In this document: piece after piece, positions 15,736-22,974 of the stretch
Position numbering within the stretch: the stretch's first letter is position 1
How the letters are laid out: every line of letters begins with the position of its first letter
Assembly (NCBI RefSeq): GCF_018219455.1
Contig: NZ_CP056122.1
Span: forward strand, 1,922,001-1,986,000
Direction: 5' to 3'
Length of the DNA stretch: 64,000 nt
From: Moritella sp. 5
GTDB taxonomy: Bacteria; Pseudomonadota; Gammaproteobacteria; Enterobacterales; Moritellaceae
Notes under the pieces: model-generated
What the model saw: only the letters and a program-made list of their open reading frames with translations
The model's database searches: none
Told to the model about the DNA's origin: nothing
Made by a program: the position numbers and the translations under genes

Positions 15736-15900
15736 ATGACATTATTAACAATAGATAAAACAGTAGAAAATAATGAAACTAAAACAAACCAGAAAATAGA
15801 GAACAAGATAAAAAACACTAAACGATTAAATAAACTAGAGAAACGATTAGGTCTTATATCAAATAAGCTAGGGTTATCTTATGCTATTTATACAAAATAG
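15736..15900 (+). CDS. Small charged protein, 54 aa, divergent from the LysR gene
   Basis: The ORF begins MTLLTIDKTVENNETKTNQK, has a lysine/asparagine-rich middle and ends RLGLISNKLGLSYAIYTK. ACAGG precedes the ATG. Its position, divergent from a LysR regulator, is the usual place for a regulated target. Short proteins in such positions are often missed by annotation. No family is recognised. Confidence 0.5.
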   Translation: MTLLTIDKTVENNETKTNQKIENKIKNTKRLNKLEKRLGLISNKLGLSYAIYTK

Positions 15901-16019
15901 TGATTATGAAAAAATTAGCAATAATAAACATATAAAACGTGGGTGGTTATCATACCTCTAAAAATGCATGATTGCTCAGTCTATTACTGTAACGGCTCTA
16001 CTCGGTGGAGTCGCTCTTC

Positions 16020-16128
16020 TTTGTCGGCGCTAGCTGTATCCCAGTTTTTACAAGACTGTCCACTGGTTCTCGTATTGAGCAAGGTCTAATGTGCCGAGTA
16101 CGCAAACGCCATTATAGTGATGTAATGT
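16020..16128 (-). pseudogene. umuC: umuC fragment 2 (internal part with two deletions)
   Basis: GCTGTATCCCAGTTTTTACA matches the intact gene at about 2676-2695. GCAAGGTCTAATG matches about 2778-2790, and GAGTACGCAAACGCCATTAT matches about 2898-2917. The bases between these parts are deleted. A run of ten G (16135-16144) lies just after the fragment. Confidence 0.85.
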
Positions 16129-16145
16129 CTATGCGGGGGGGGGGA

Positions 16146-16448
16146 TTACGATGGGAGAGTCTCTACAAATCCATCGATAGAGTAAAATAGTAGGGTTCCA
16201 AATATAGTTACGATTACAATGTAGCCAATTAAAATTGCAATCCCATATGATACTGAATGGGATTGTTTATCTTGGTTTTCTACAACCTTATCTCCATCAA
16301 AGGCTTGTACGAAATTGGCTGGAAACTTAGTTGGTAGTGGTTGAATGGACAATTTACCAATACTTAAAATGGAAATTAGTAGGCGTCCAATTCTATATGC
16401 AAATGGATTACCTAGGATAATAATTATATAAGCAATTACGTCAGCCAT
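16146..16448 (-). CDS. Small membrane protein, 100 aa
   Basis: It has one hydrophobic stretch near the N-terminus (MADVIAYIIIILGNPFAYRI) and a second, clearer helix near the C-terminus (about residues 70-90: YGIAILIGYIVIVTIFGTLL). A short polar loop separates them. A purine-rich TAAGGGAACAAA lies upstream of the ATG. It is not recognised. It is the only intact gene between two umuC fragments. Confidence 0.6.
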   Translation of the reverse strand: MADVIAYIIIILGNPFAYRIGRLLISILSIGKLSIQPLPTKFPANFVQAFDGDKVVENQDKQSHSVSYGIAILIGYIVIVTIFGTLLFYSIDGFVETLPS

Positions 16449-16744
16449 TTTGTTCCCTTATCTTTTAGAAGATGTAAGTATCATAACCCTATTTGGTTAA
16501 TGTAACTGAGAGCAATATCTTGGTTCCACATAATTATTTTTATCACCGTTGACGCTGTAGGTTTGTCCTTCGTTTCGCTGAAACATTGATTCCTCAATTT
16601 AGTGCAAAATTATCCCTTCCTGTTAAGCAGGCCAATTTCAATGAACTACTACAGTCGACTTTTTTTACATTAGGTGATTGGCGCTATTCTTTACGTAATA
16701 ACAAAATATATTAACTAGATGTTTATAAGGAAATTAACATTTTA
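16449..16744. other. Intergenic stretch before the PEP-CTERM gene
   Basis: No ORF of note. It presumably holds the promoter of the small membrane protein on one side. The other side leads into a candidate sigma-54 site at 16745. Confidence 0.5.
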
Positions 16745-16761
16745 GGTAAGGTTCTTGCTTT
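16743..16761 (+). promoter_or_regulatory. Candidate sigma-54 (-24/-12) promoter
   Basis: TAGGTAAGGTTCTTGCTT has GG (16745-16746) and GC (16757-16758) exactly 10 nt apart, with TTGCT as in the -12 part. The -24 part (GGTAA) is a poor match to GGCAC. Transcription would start near 16770, 37 nt before the PEP-CTERM start. PEP-CTERM genes in several bacteria are controlled by RpoN together with PrsR, which makes the match worth noting. Confidence 0.35.
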
Positions 16762-16806
16762 GATATAACTGGACTATTTGTCTTTAATGAATATAAGGAA
16801 AATAAA

Positions 16807-17454
16807 ATGAAAAAATTAATCGGATTATTTACATTTTTATTTGCTTTTTCAGTCAATGCGGGACTAATTAATGGCAGCTTTGAGGATCCTGTCATTACTG
16901 GTCAGATGCAACTGGTAACCCCTGCAGCAATGCCTGGATGGGAAACAACAGATAGTGCATTTGAAGTGTGGGCAAATGGATTCTTAGGTTTTCCTTCGCA
17001 TACAGGAAATCAGTTTGTTGAATTAAACGCCTATATTGCAGGCACTTTGTCGCAGGTAGTGTCAGGTATAGCTGCCACCAAAGAGATTGGTTGGGAATTC
17101 GCACATCGCAGTCGTACTGGCGGTTTAGAAACGATGCGTTTACAAATTACAGACTTGGGTCTTGATAATACCTTTGGAACTTCTGATGATACCGACTTGT
17201 TCAACGATACATTCGATGCGGGTATCAATACTTGGCAAGTGAATTCAGGTTCAGGGATATTTGCTTTGGGTAACGACATTAAATTTGCATACTCCGCTGT
17301 CTACGCTGTAGGCGGCATCTCTGTGGGTAACTTACTTGATTCGGCCTCTTTTGGTCTGGGTGTAGGTGGTGCAGTGGTACCTGAACCATCAAGTTTAGCT
17401 ATCTTCGGCTTAGGTATCTTAGGGCTAGCAATAAGAGCAAGAAAGAGAGCATAG
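16807..17454 (+). CDS. PEP-CTERM sorted extracellular protein
   Basis: The 215-residue protein starts with a signal peptide (MKKLIGLFTFLFAFSVNAG). It ends with the PEP-CTERM sorting signal VPEPSSLAIFGLGILGLAIR followed by basic residues. Exosortase recognises the PEP motif and removes or transfers the tail, usually in species that make extracellular polysaccharide. The mature part begins LINGSFEDPVITG and contains PGWETTD and GNQFVELN, as in DUF642-like carbohydrate-binding beta-sandwich domains. No exosortase gene is in the window. A candidate sigma-54 site lies upstream. Confidence 0.92.
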   Translation: MKKLIGLFTFLFAFSVNAGLINGSFEDPVITGQMQLVTPAAMPGWETTDSAFEVWANGFLGFPSHTGNQFVELNAYIAGTLSQVVSGIAATKEIGWEFAHRSRTGGLETMRLQITDLGLDNTFGTSDDTDLFNDTFDAGINTWQVNSGSGIFALGNDIKFAYSAVYAVGGISVGNLLDSASFGLGVGGAVVPEPSSLAIFGLGILGLAIRARKRA

Positions 17455-17527
17455 GTAGTCGCTCTTGAAGTGGTCAATGCTCAAATAGCCAAGTTTAGGG
17501 GTTTTAGAGCCAATCATTATTTCCTTA

Positions 17528-17596
17528 CCGAGATGACGAGAGTGTTTAGCATTTTACCTTCGCTATACCCTGCCATTTGTTTGTATATTTTGGTGA
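17528..17596 (-). pseudogene. umuC: umuC fragment 3 (3' end fused to leader copy C)
   Basis: AGATGACGAG ... CATTTTACC ... CCTGCCATTTGTTTGTATA corresponds to the end of umuC and its downstream flank (about 2124-2195). The sequence runs straight into the leader repeat at TTTTGGTGAACGCA, so the join is a recombination scar. Confidence 0.8.
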
Positions 17597-17757
17597 ACGC
17601 ATTCTCAATTTGTCAAAAGGCAGTCAGGTTTATCTTGTAGCCTAAAATTAATATCAATATACTCAATCACATAGCAGCTCGTTTTCCCATAAATATATAA
17701 TTAATAAATTTGGGAAATCGAGAGTCCTGATATACAAACGTTATGTTTAAAGTGACT
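17585..17757 (+). repeat. Leader repeat copy C, before the third cassette-type group
   Basis: It shares GTGAACGCA, CAAAAGGCAGTCAGG, TTATCTTGTAGCC, CTCGTTTTCCCATAAA and the end block ATCGAGAGTCCTGATATAC with copy A. It ends in AACGTTATGTTT, like the end of a cassette boundary. Compared with A it lacks the CTTGTATATAACTTACAAG palindrome and the stretch between ATTAATAAATTTG and the end block. Confidence 0.8.
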
Positions 17758-17776
17758 ACAAAAGATAAGGTATCTT

Positions 17777-18736
17777 ATGTTAGAAGAGTTATTGGCTCGT
17801 GCCCAAGATTATGATATTGATACCAAGGTTGGAGGATTTACAAATCATTTACCAATGGCCTTAATTGCCTTAGATCGATTAGGTGCTAGTGATGCACGGC
17901 TGAAAGAATATTTTCAAATGTATTCTGAAAATTTGAAGCCGCTAGAATACACTTCTATCACGGAAGAATTCAATTGGTTTGAACATCTAGGGGAAAGGGA
18001 TAAATTTGGGGCGTATTTAGAATACTATACAAATAAGATTAATCTAAATGGCTGGCAAGCAGTTCTCCGTTCCCACATTGATAAGATTATTCAAGGTTGT
18101 GCTGCTTCTGCCTTTCATGCTTTGATTCGTTTAAGTTATGGCATAATTCAAGAAAACGCGAAGGAAATTACATTTGGTTTAGCACATCTGTCATCACATT
18201 ATTTGAGACTTCCTGAATCATCCAAAAGCGAAAATGAACCCTCGGCAATATTGAACAACGCTTTAAACACTTTCTCAGATTATGTAGCTAGTGGTGACAC
18301 AATCACTAACCGTATGATTGATATTGCTAACCATAATAAATTTACCAATATTAACAAGTTTTCCAGCGGTCTTTCATTAGCGTCTTTAAGTCATCTTTTT
18401 ACTCAATTATATCTACGTAGTAGTGACTTTACAGTTCTACACGCTGTAACCAGTTGCCATGCAATGAGGATAGTTCTTCCATATATTGAAGATAAAGAAA
18501 ATGCATTGGTGGGTTATTGGTCAGCTGCATTGGTTGCTATTCTTTCTGTAGAAAATTTAGAGTTGAGAGACGTCTGTGAAATTCAAACAAAATCTTTAGA
18601 ACAATTAAATGTTGAGATAGCAGCAAAAAGCAATGATGATCATTTAATTAAACTTGTTTTTAGTTGTATTGAAGAGCATAAAAATTACAAAAGCATTAAT
18701 CATATGAAAATTCTGGTTTCAAAACTGGTTAAATAA
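17777..18736 (+). CDS. Questin oxidase-like family protein
   Basis: The protein has 319 residues. The N-terminal signature VGGFTNHLPMALIALDRLGA (about residues 19-38) is typical of the questin oxidase-like family (PF14027), and HALIRLSYGI and GYWSAAL later in the protein fit the helical fold. Fungal members cleave an anthraquinone ring by Baeyer-Villiger oxidation. The role of bacterial members is unknown, so no substrate is claimed. TAAGG lies 9-10 nt before the ATG. The stop overlaps AAATAAC, which may be the left half of a lost attC. Directly upstream is leader copy C. Confidence 0.8.
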   Translation: MLEELLARAQDYDIDTKVGGFTNHLPMALIALDRLGASDARLKEYFQMYSENLKPLEYTSITEEFNWFEHLGERDKFGAYLEYYTNKINLNGWQAVLRSHIDKIIQGCAASAFHALIRLSYGIIQENAKEITFGLAHLSSHYLRLPESSKSENEPSAILNNALNTFSDYVASGDTITNRMIDIANHNKFTNINKFSSGLSLASLSHLFTQLYLRSSDFTVLHAVTSCHAMRIVLPYIEDKENALVGYWSAALVAILSVENLELRDVCEIQTKSLEQLNVEIAAKSNDDHLIKLVFSCIEEHKNYKSINHMKILVSKLVK

Positions 18737-18982
18737 CAAGGCCATCAATAAGCTCCACGGTTTAAGGTTGATTTTGAGGGGAGTATTAGAAAAATATGAA
18801 TTAATTTTTGTTCAGTGCAAATGTTTCTTGAAAAGTATACTACACTGATCGATAATACTCATTAGTGGGTACGCCTGGGTGTGGGGTTTGATAAATCAGC
18901 TTTCATATTTGACCAAATGCCCAACATTAAATAATAGCACAAAGGTCTGAAAATTATATTTAGACGATGAACTGGATGGGTT

Positions 18983-19192
18983 ATGAAAATACAAATACAA
19001 AATCAAAATCAAAATCAAAATCAAAATCAAAATCAAAAAGACAAAAAAGAAATATTAAGAAATGAATTGGATAGGGATAGGCACTGGGCCAACCTTCATT
19101 GCGGTGGCGGCAGTATCTCTGATAGAGACGGAGATGATATGTTAAGAATCATGGCCGCGATGAAAATGTTTAGATGTTCAAGCGCTAATTAA
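18983..19192 (+). CDS. Small protein with a Gln-Asn repeat, 69 aa
   Basis: The start MKIQIQNQNQNQNQNQNQKD is coded by six perfect copies of a six-base unit. The rest is a compact charged part (RNELDRDRHWANLHCGGG, then DRDGDDMLRIMAAMKMF) with one Cys in each half, which looks like a real small domain. GATGGG precedes the ATG. I do not recognise the family. The repeat can gain or lose units without breaking the frame. Confidence 0.5.
   Translation: MKIQIQNQNQNQNQNQNQKDKKEILRNELDRDRHWANLHCGGGSISDRDGDDMLRIMAAMKMFRCSSAN
18999..19034 (+). repeat. Hexanucleotide tandem repeat (AAAATC)x6
   Basis: Six perfect units followed by AAAAAG. The unit equals two codons, so copy-number change alters only the length of the Gln-Asn tract. 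Confidence 0.95.
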
Positions 19193-19256
19193 CGATTAAC
19201 GGGCATTAGATGAACACTAGCAGTACGCTTACACCTATTAGGGATTTGATTTAAAC

Positions 19257-19538
19257 ATGTCAGACAAAACCGAATTAAAAAATGTAATTGATAATAGCTT
19301 GTTACATCTTTACATGAATGTGGCCAACAGCGGAAAATTCGTGACTGTACCAGCAAGAAATAAAATTATTAAAACGTTTTTGACACCAAAATTAAAAATA
19401 ACAAAACATCGCTTAGTGAAGTCAGAGGTAAAAAAAATAGTCCTCGCTGCTAAATCAAAAACAGGAAATTTGGAAGGGCTATTGGTTAAGATGAGTGACA
19501 CTCTAGGTAAAGGTGACCAAAAGGACTCAACTTCATAA
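19257..19538 (+). CDS. Uncharacterised basic protein, 93 aa
   Basis: This is a soluble, lysine-rich protein (many K in the middle: KIIKTFLTPKLKITKHRLVK), predicted to be mainly helical, with no signal peptide. It lies 65 nt after the Gln-Asn repeat gene in the same direction. No attC borders it. I do not recognise it. Confidence 0.55.
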   Translation: MSDKTELKNVIDNSLLHLYMNVANSGKFVTVPARNKIIKTFLTPKLKITKHRLVKSEVKKIVLAAKSKTGNLEGLLVKMSDTLGKGDQKDSTS

Positions 19539-19861
19539 CCTTGTTGCTTTGCTAGAACTTTTTTTGAGGAACACCTGATTGATTTCAAGTTCACCATAGC
19601 GCAACATGAAAACTTTACTTTTTCTTTAACTAAAATACCATTCAATCAAACCTCTTATTATTGTATCTATACGGGCCAATATACATACAATTCTTGTTTT
19701 TATTTTAGTTTCATTTGATTTGTAAACCGTTATTGACCACAATCCATTTGTCGCTAATAGTATATTCGGTACTATTAATAATTTAATTAAACTGGAATGA
19801 CGGTGTATGTAATTAAGTGTAAAGCACTGTTATGTATTGACTTAATCTCTATAGGACTCCG
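19539..19861. other. Intergenic stretch without recognisable content
   Basis: AT-rich, with no ORF, repeat or attC that I can support. It should contain the promoter of the small lipoprotein gene. Confidence 0.5.
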
Positions 19862-20155
19862 ATGAAGTATAAAGTTTTAATCTTGTTAATGTGTCTGCTT
19901 AATGTTTCCTGCTCTACTATAAAAACTCATAATGTTACATTTGGGCACCCGTATAGTGGTACTGAAGATGCGGTGAAAAACTTTCCTTGTCGCGTAATAT
20001 ATTCAACTCATACTGCATTAGTAGATTTTCCATTTATTGTCCTTGATATGCCTTTTTCGTTTGTACTGGACACAATCTTGTTACCTGTGGATCTATTTGT
20101 TAAACCTAAATTAGACCGGGAGCTAACGGTTGTTAATGATAGGAAATGTATATAA
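19862..20155 (+). CDS. YceK/YidQ-like lipoprotein
   Basis: The 97-residue protein starts MKYKVLILLMCLLNVSCST, a lipoprotein signal with lipobox NVSC. The mature part has HPYSGTEDAV, then FIVLDMPFSFVLDTILLPVD, the pattern of the YceK/YidQ (DUF1375) family of small envelope lipoproteins with no known function. TAGGACTCCG lies before the ATG. It is followed by a decayed attC, so it is probably another former cassette. Confidence 0.82.
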   Translation: MKYKVLILLMCLLNVSCSTIKTHNVTFGHPYSGTEDAVKNFPCRVIYSTHTALVDFPFIVLDMPFSFVLDTILLPVDLFVKPKLDRELTVVNDRKCI

Positions 20156-20176
20156 ATACTTTTCATTAGCACATAA

Positions 20177-20275
20177 AAATAACAAATAATTAAAGCGGGA
20201 CTGCTAGTAGTTTGCTCGGTTCCGCTTTGCTACACATTTTAGCTCATTATTCATCAGCCTCTTTAGTGAACGAAT
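20177..20275 (+). mobile_element. attC: Decayed attC site
   Basis: AAATAACAAATAATTAAAGC and GGGACTG ... TTTGCTCGGTTCCGC match attC 2 closely, and TACACATTTTAGC follows. The right end reads GTGAACGAA instead of a GTTAGC-type core, so it is probably inactive. Confidence 0.75.
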
Positions 20276-20466
20276 CCCCCCCAAAAAAAATACCGTAATA
20301 ATGATTCCATTCATTAACGATTCTCGCCGGTTCTTCAACACCTGCAAGTCATAATCAGTATCATTATCTTCTGCAGTCACTATAAATGTGATTATTTATG
20401 CTAGATTAGGTCTTACTAGGATTGAATGTTCACTTCAATAGCGATATTGCGAAAGGGTAGGTAGTG

Positions 20467-21348
20467 ATGGACTGGATAATATGTGTGCGTACTTATATCA
20501 AAGTGGTAGAAGAAGGTAGCTTTAACGGTGCTGCTTATCAGCTTAATACCACGGGGTCTGCAATCAGCAAGCGTATAAACTGGTTAGAAGAGAAAGTGGG
20601 CGTGCAGTTACTTAAGCGAACTACGCGATCGCTTGATCAAACCGAAGCTGGTCAGTTATTTTACCAACGGTCACGATTACAACTTGATCAGTGGATGTCG
20701 CTGGTGGACGAAGCGCGTTCGGTAAACCAAACGCCTACTGGGATATTAAAGATTGGTGCGACAACTGCGGTAGGCTCTAAATTCATCATTAAGTACTTAA
20801 ATGACTTCTTGCTCATGTATCCTAAAATTAAAATACAATTACTGACCACATCACCAGGGCAAATGCCCGAGACTTATGTCGATGTTTTTATTAGTCGTGA
20901 TTTAGAACAGTTAAATTCACATAATTATAAAGCTATTGAATTGTTTAAAAACGACGCTAAGTTTTTTGCTTCGCCTGACTATATCGAGAAGTATGGTAAG
21001 CCCGAAACCATTGATGATCTTGAATCTCATAACATGCTCATTTGGGGCGAAAGGCCAATACGAGACGTGAAGCTATCGACTGGTAATCGCATTACTTTGC
21101 GGGGGAATTTTGCCACCACCAACCCTGAGGCTTTATTTTATGGCGCTAAGTGCGGTATGGGTATCTTACTCGCCAGTCAAAAGATGCTTGAAGATTTAAT
21201 TGAGGTGGGTGAACTGGTCCGAGTATTACCAGATGTAACGGTCGATCACGGGGCTGTGTGTGCTTATTATCCAACCCTTGATTATGAACATACTCGTACG
21301 CAGTTATTTATCAAATACCTAAAAGAGCGAATACATCTAAAGGGGTAG
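20467..21348 (+). CDS. LysR-family regulator
   Basis: From the ATG at 20467 (a GTG lies one codon earlier; AGGGTAGG upstream) it has 293 residues. The helix-turn-helix is in VEEGSFNGAAYQLNTTGSAI and SKRINWLEEKVG, and LLKRTTRSLDQTEAG follows as in the CrgA/DmlR-like group. The effector domain covers about 90-290. It lies 138 nt upstream of a PNT-like oxidoreductase gene on the same strand and may control it, although LysR genes are more often divergent from their targets. Confidence 0.92.
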   Translation: MDWIICVRTYIKVVEEGSFNGAAYQLNTTGSAISKRINWLEEKVGVQLLKRTTRSLDQTEAGQLFYQRSRLQLDQWMSLVDEARSVNQTPTGILKIGATTAVGSKFIIKYLNDFLLMYPKIKIQLLTTSPGQMPETYVDVFISRDLEQLNSHNYKAIELFKNDAKFFASPDYIEKYGKPETIDDLESHNMLIWGERPIRDVKLSTGNRITLRGNFATTNPEALFYGAKCGMGILLASQKMLEDLIEVGELVRVLPDVTVDHGAVCAYYPTLDYEHTRTQLFIKYLKERIHLKG

Positions 21349-21486
21349 TATTTCGGTTGTTCCTGCTGTGTTGCAGTGTTAAAAGTTACATAAATATGTT
21401 TTTGTGGTTTTTTGATGTTGAGACTTTTGAGTAGTTAATTTTTCATGCTACTAATATTCCTTTGTTGTATCAGGGAATATACATTT

Positions 21487-22896
21487 ATGTTAGATAATTC
21501 AGCACGTTATTCATCCATCGCACTGGCTAAAGAAATAGAGTCTCCTGAGAATCCAGAAGGGCTAGAGAAGCGCGTTGCTTTGATACCGAGTGATGTAGGT
21601 CTGCTTGTTCAAGCGGGTATTAAAGTTTATGTTGAGACTGGTGCTGGCGACGGTGTCGGTTTTAGTGATGAAGAATATTTAGCAAATAACGCGATAATGC
21701 AAACTGCGGAACAAATTTATGTGAATAAATCACTGATTATTAAATTTAAAGGCCCAGCTATCGCTTCTGTAGAGCAAATAAAAGAAGGCTGTACTTTATT
21801 CTGCATGGCTCATTTTCATTCCTACCCAGACCGCGCTAAATTGCTGCAAGATAAACGTATTAACGTTATTGCGATGGAAGAAATACATGAGTCACCTAAG
21901 TATGAACCTGATCATAAGATCCTTGCTCGTGTAGCGATGAATGCCGTATTAACCCCTTTTATCAATGCGCAAAGTATCGGTGATTTACAAGTCAGAGTTA
22001 TTGGTTGGAGTGAACGATTACGAGGAGGTATAAAGCGAGCTGGAAATCGTTCTCCGCGTTCATTACGGGTCATTCAACCGACACTTTCATATGATGAGCT
22101 AGATGCTGTAGGCCCTAATGCGCTGTATTTCTATGACAGTCAGACCTTTAACGATCAACAAGACATATTGCTACTGCTACACAATGCGGGTACTCATCTT
22201 TTTGATGTGACTGAATTTGAACGTGAGTATGGACAACAAGCAATGTCAGCTTACCGAGACAGCCACCCACCACTCGAATTTGGCTTACGTCGTATAAAAT
22301 GTTTGCATGAAACAGGTCAAGCTGGTGCCAGATATGGGCTGTCGTTGTTGAAAAAGCATAAACCGTCTGTGGATATTAGCAATATTAAAGCCGTTATCCT
22401 TGGTTATGGCAATGTCGGGCAGGGGGCGCTAGATGAATTACACCAACAGGGTGTTAAACATATTCATGTATTAGGTCGGGCTCAAACAGCTAAAGGTAAC
22501 ATCGATTATTGGTTGCAGGATGCTGATATCGTGATTAACGGTGCCGAACAGTCGCCTGAGCTTAGGGGCAAGAATTTTTTAATCACTAACCAACATGTGA
22601 AATCGTTAATCCCAGAAAACTCGGTGGTTATTGATTTAGTGGGGGGCAGTGCGACTAATCGTAGTCCGGTAGAACCTGTGGTTAGTTGTAGTTTCTTGAC
22701 TCAGCCTTATTTTATTCAAGACGGTGTTTTGATCTCATCTTTATGGGGTTGGCCAATGATGGGCATGATGCGTGAAACGGCGGTTCGCTATTCAGGGCAA
22801 ATTACCGATGTATTGATTGGTCGTGAGAAATTGATTGATGGGCTTGATAAGTTAACGCCGGGTGTGAAACGCGCTTTGGTTTGCGGGCCATTTTAG
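21487..22896 (+). CDS. Alanine dehydrogenase/PNT-like NAD(P)-dependent oxidoreductase
   Basis: The protein has 469 residues from ATG 21487, which is preferred to 21445 because the fold begins soon after it (SIALAKEIESPENPEGLEKR, then VALIPSDVGLLV). That N-terminal part is the alanine-dehydrogenase/transhydrogenase catalytic domain. The Rossmann domain has AVILGYGNVGQGALDEL with G-x-G-x-x-G (about residue 305). The middle part (SPRSLRVIQPTLSYDELD) is not like standard Ald. Relatives include saccharopine dehydrogenase and carboxyethylornithine synthase, so it probably forms or breaks an imino-acid bond. The substrate is unknown. Confidence 0.8.
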   Translation: MLDNSARYSSIALAKEIESPENPEGLEKRVALIPSDVGLLVQAGIKVYVETGAGDGVGFSDEEYLANNAIMQTAEQIYVNKSLIIKFKGPAIASVEQIKEGCTLFCMAHFHSYPDRAKLLQDKRINVIAMEEIHESPKYEPDHKILARVAMNAVLTPFINAQSIGDLQVRVIGWSERLRGGIKRAGNRSPRSLRVIQPTLSYDELDAVGPNALYFYDSQTFNDQQDILLLLHNAGTHLFDVTEFEREYGQQAMSAYRDSHPPLEFGLRRIKCLHETGQAGARYGLSLLKKHKPSVDISNIKAVILGYGNVGQGALDELHQQGVKHIHVLGRAQTAKGNIDYWLQDADIVINGAEQSPELRGKNFLITNQHVKSLIPENSVVIDLVGGSATNRSPVEPVVSCSFLTQPYFIQDGVLISSLWGWPMMGMMRETAVRYSGQITDVLIGREKLIDGLDKLTPGVKRALVCGPF

Positions 22897-22922
22897 CTTA
22901 TTTTCAAGATGCTAGGTTATGA

Positions 22923-22949
22923 CTATCCGCCCTGTTTGAGGACGGATAG
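22923..22949. terminator. Terminator between convergent genes
   Basis: CTATCCG (22923-22929) pairs with CGGATAG (22943-22949), and CC/GG inside extend the stem. It lies between the PNT-like gene and the M3 peptidase gene, so it may serve both strands. Confidence 0.6.
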
Positions 22950-22974
22950 AATACTTAATTACCTCACGGTATAA

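Noticed and set aside
16135-16144. Run of ten G as a possible phase-variable switch
   Set aside because: It lies between a umuC fragment and the 3' end of a minus-strand gene, not inside a promoter or coding start, so no switching role is supported.
18983-19034. CRISPR-like repeats
   Set aside because: The AAAATC units are contiguous without spacers. No other regularly spaced repeats of CRISPR size were seen in the window.
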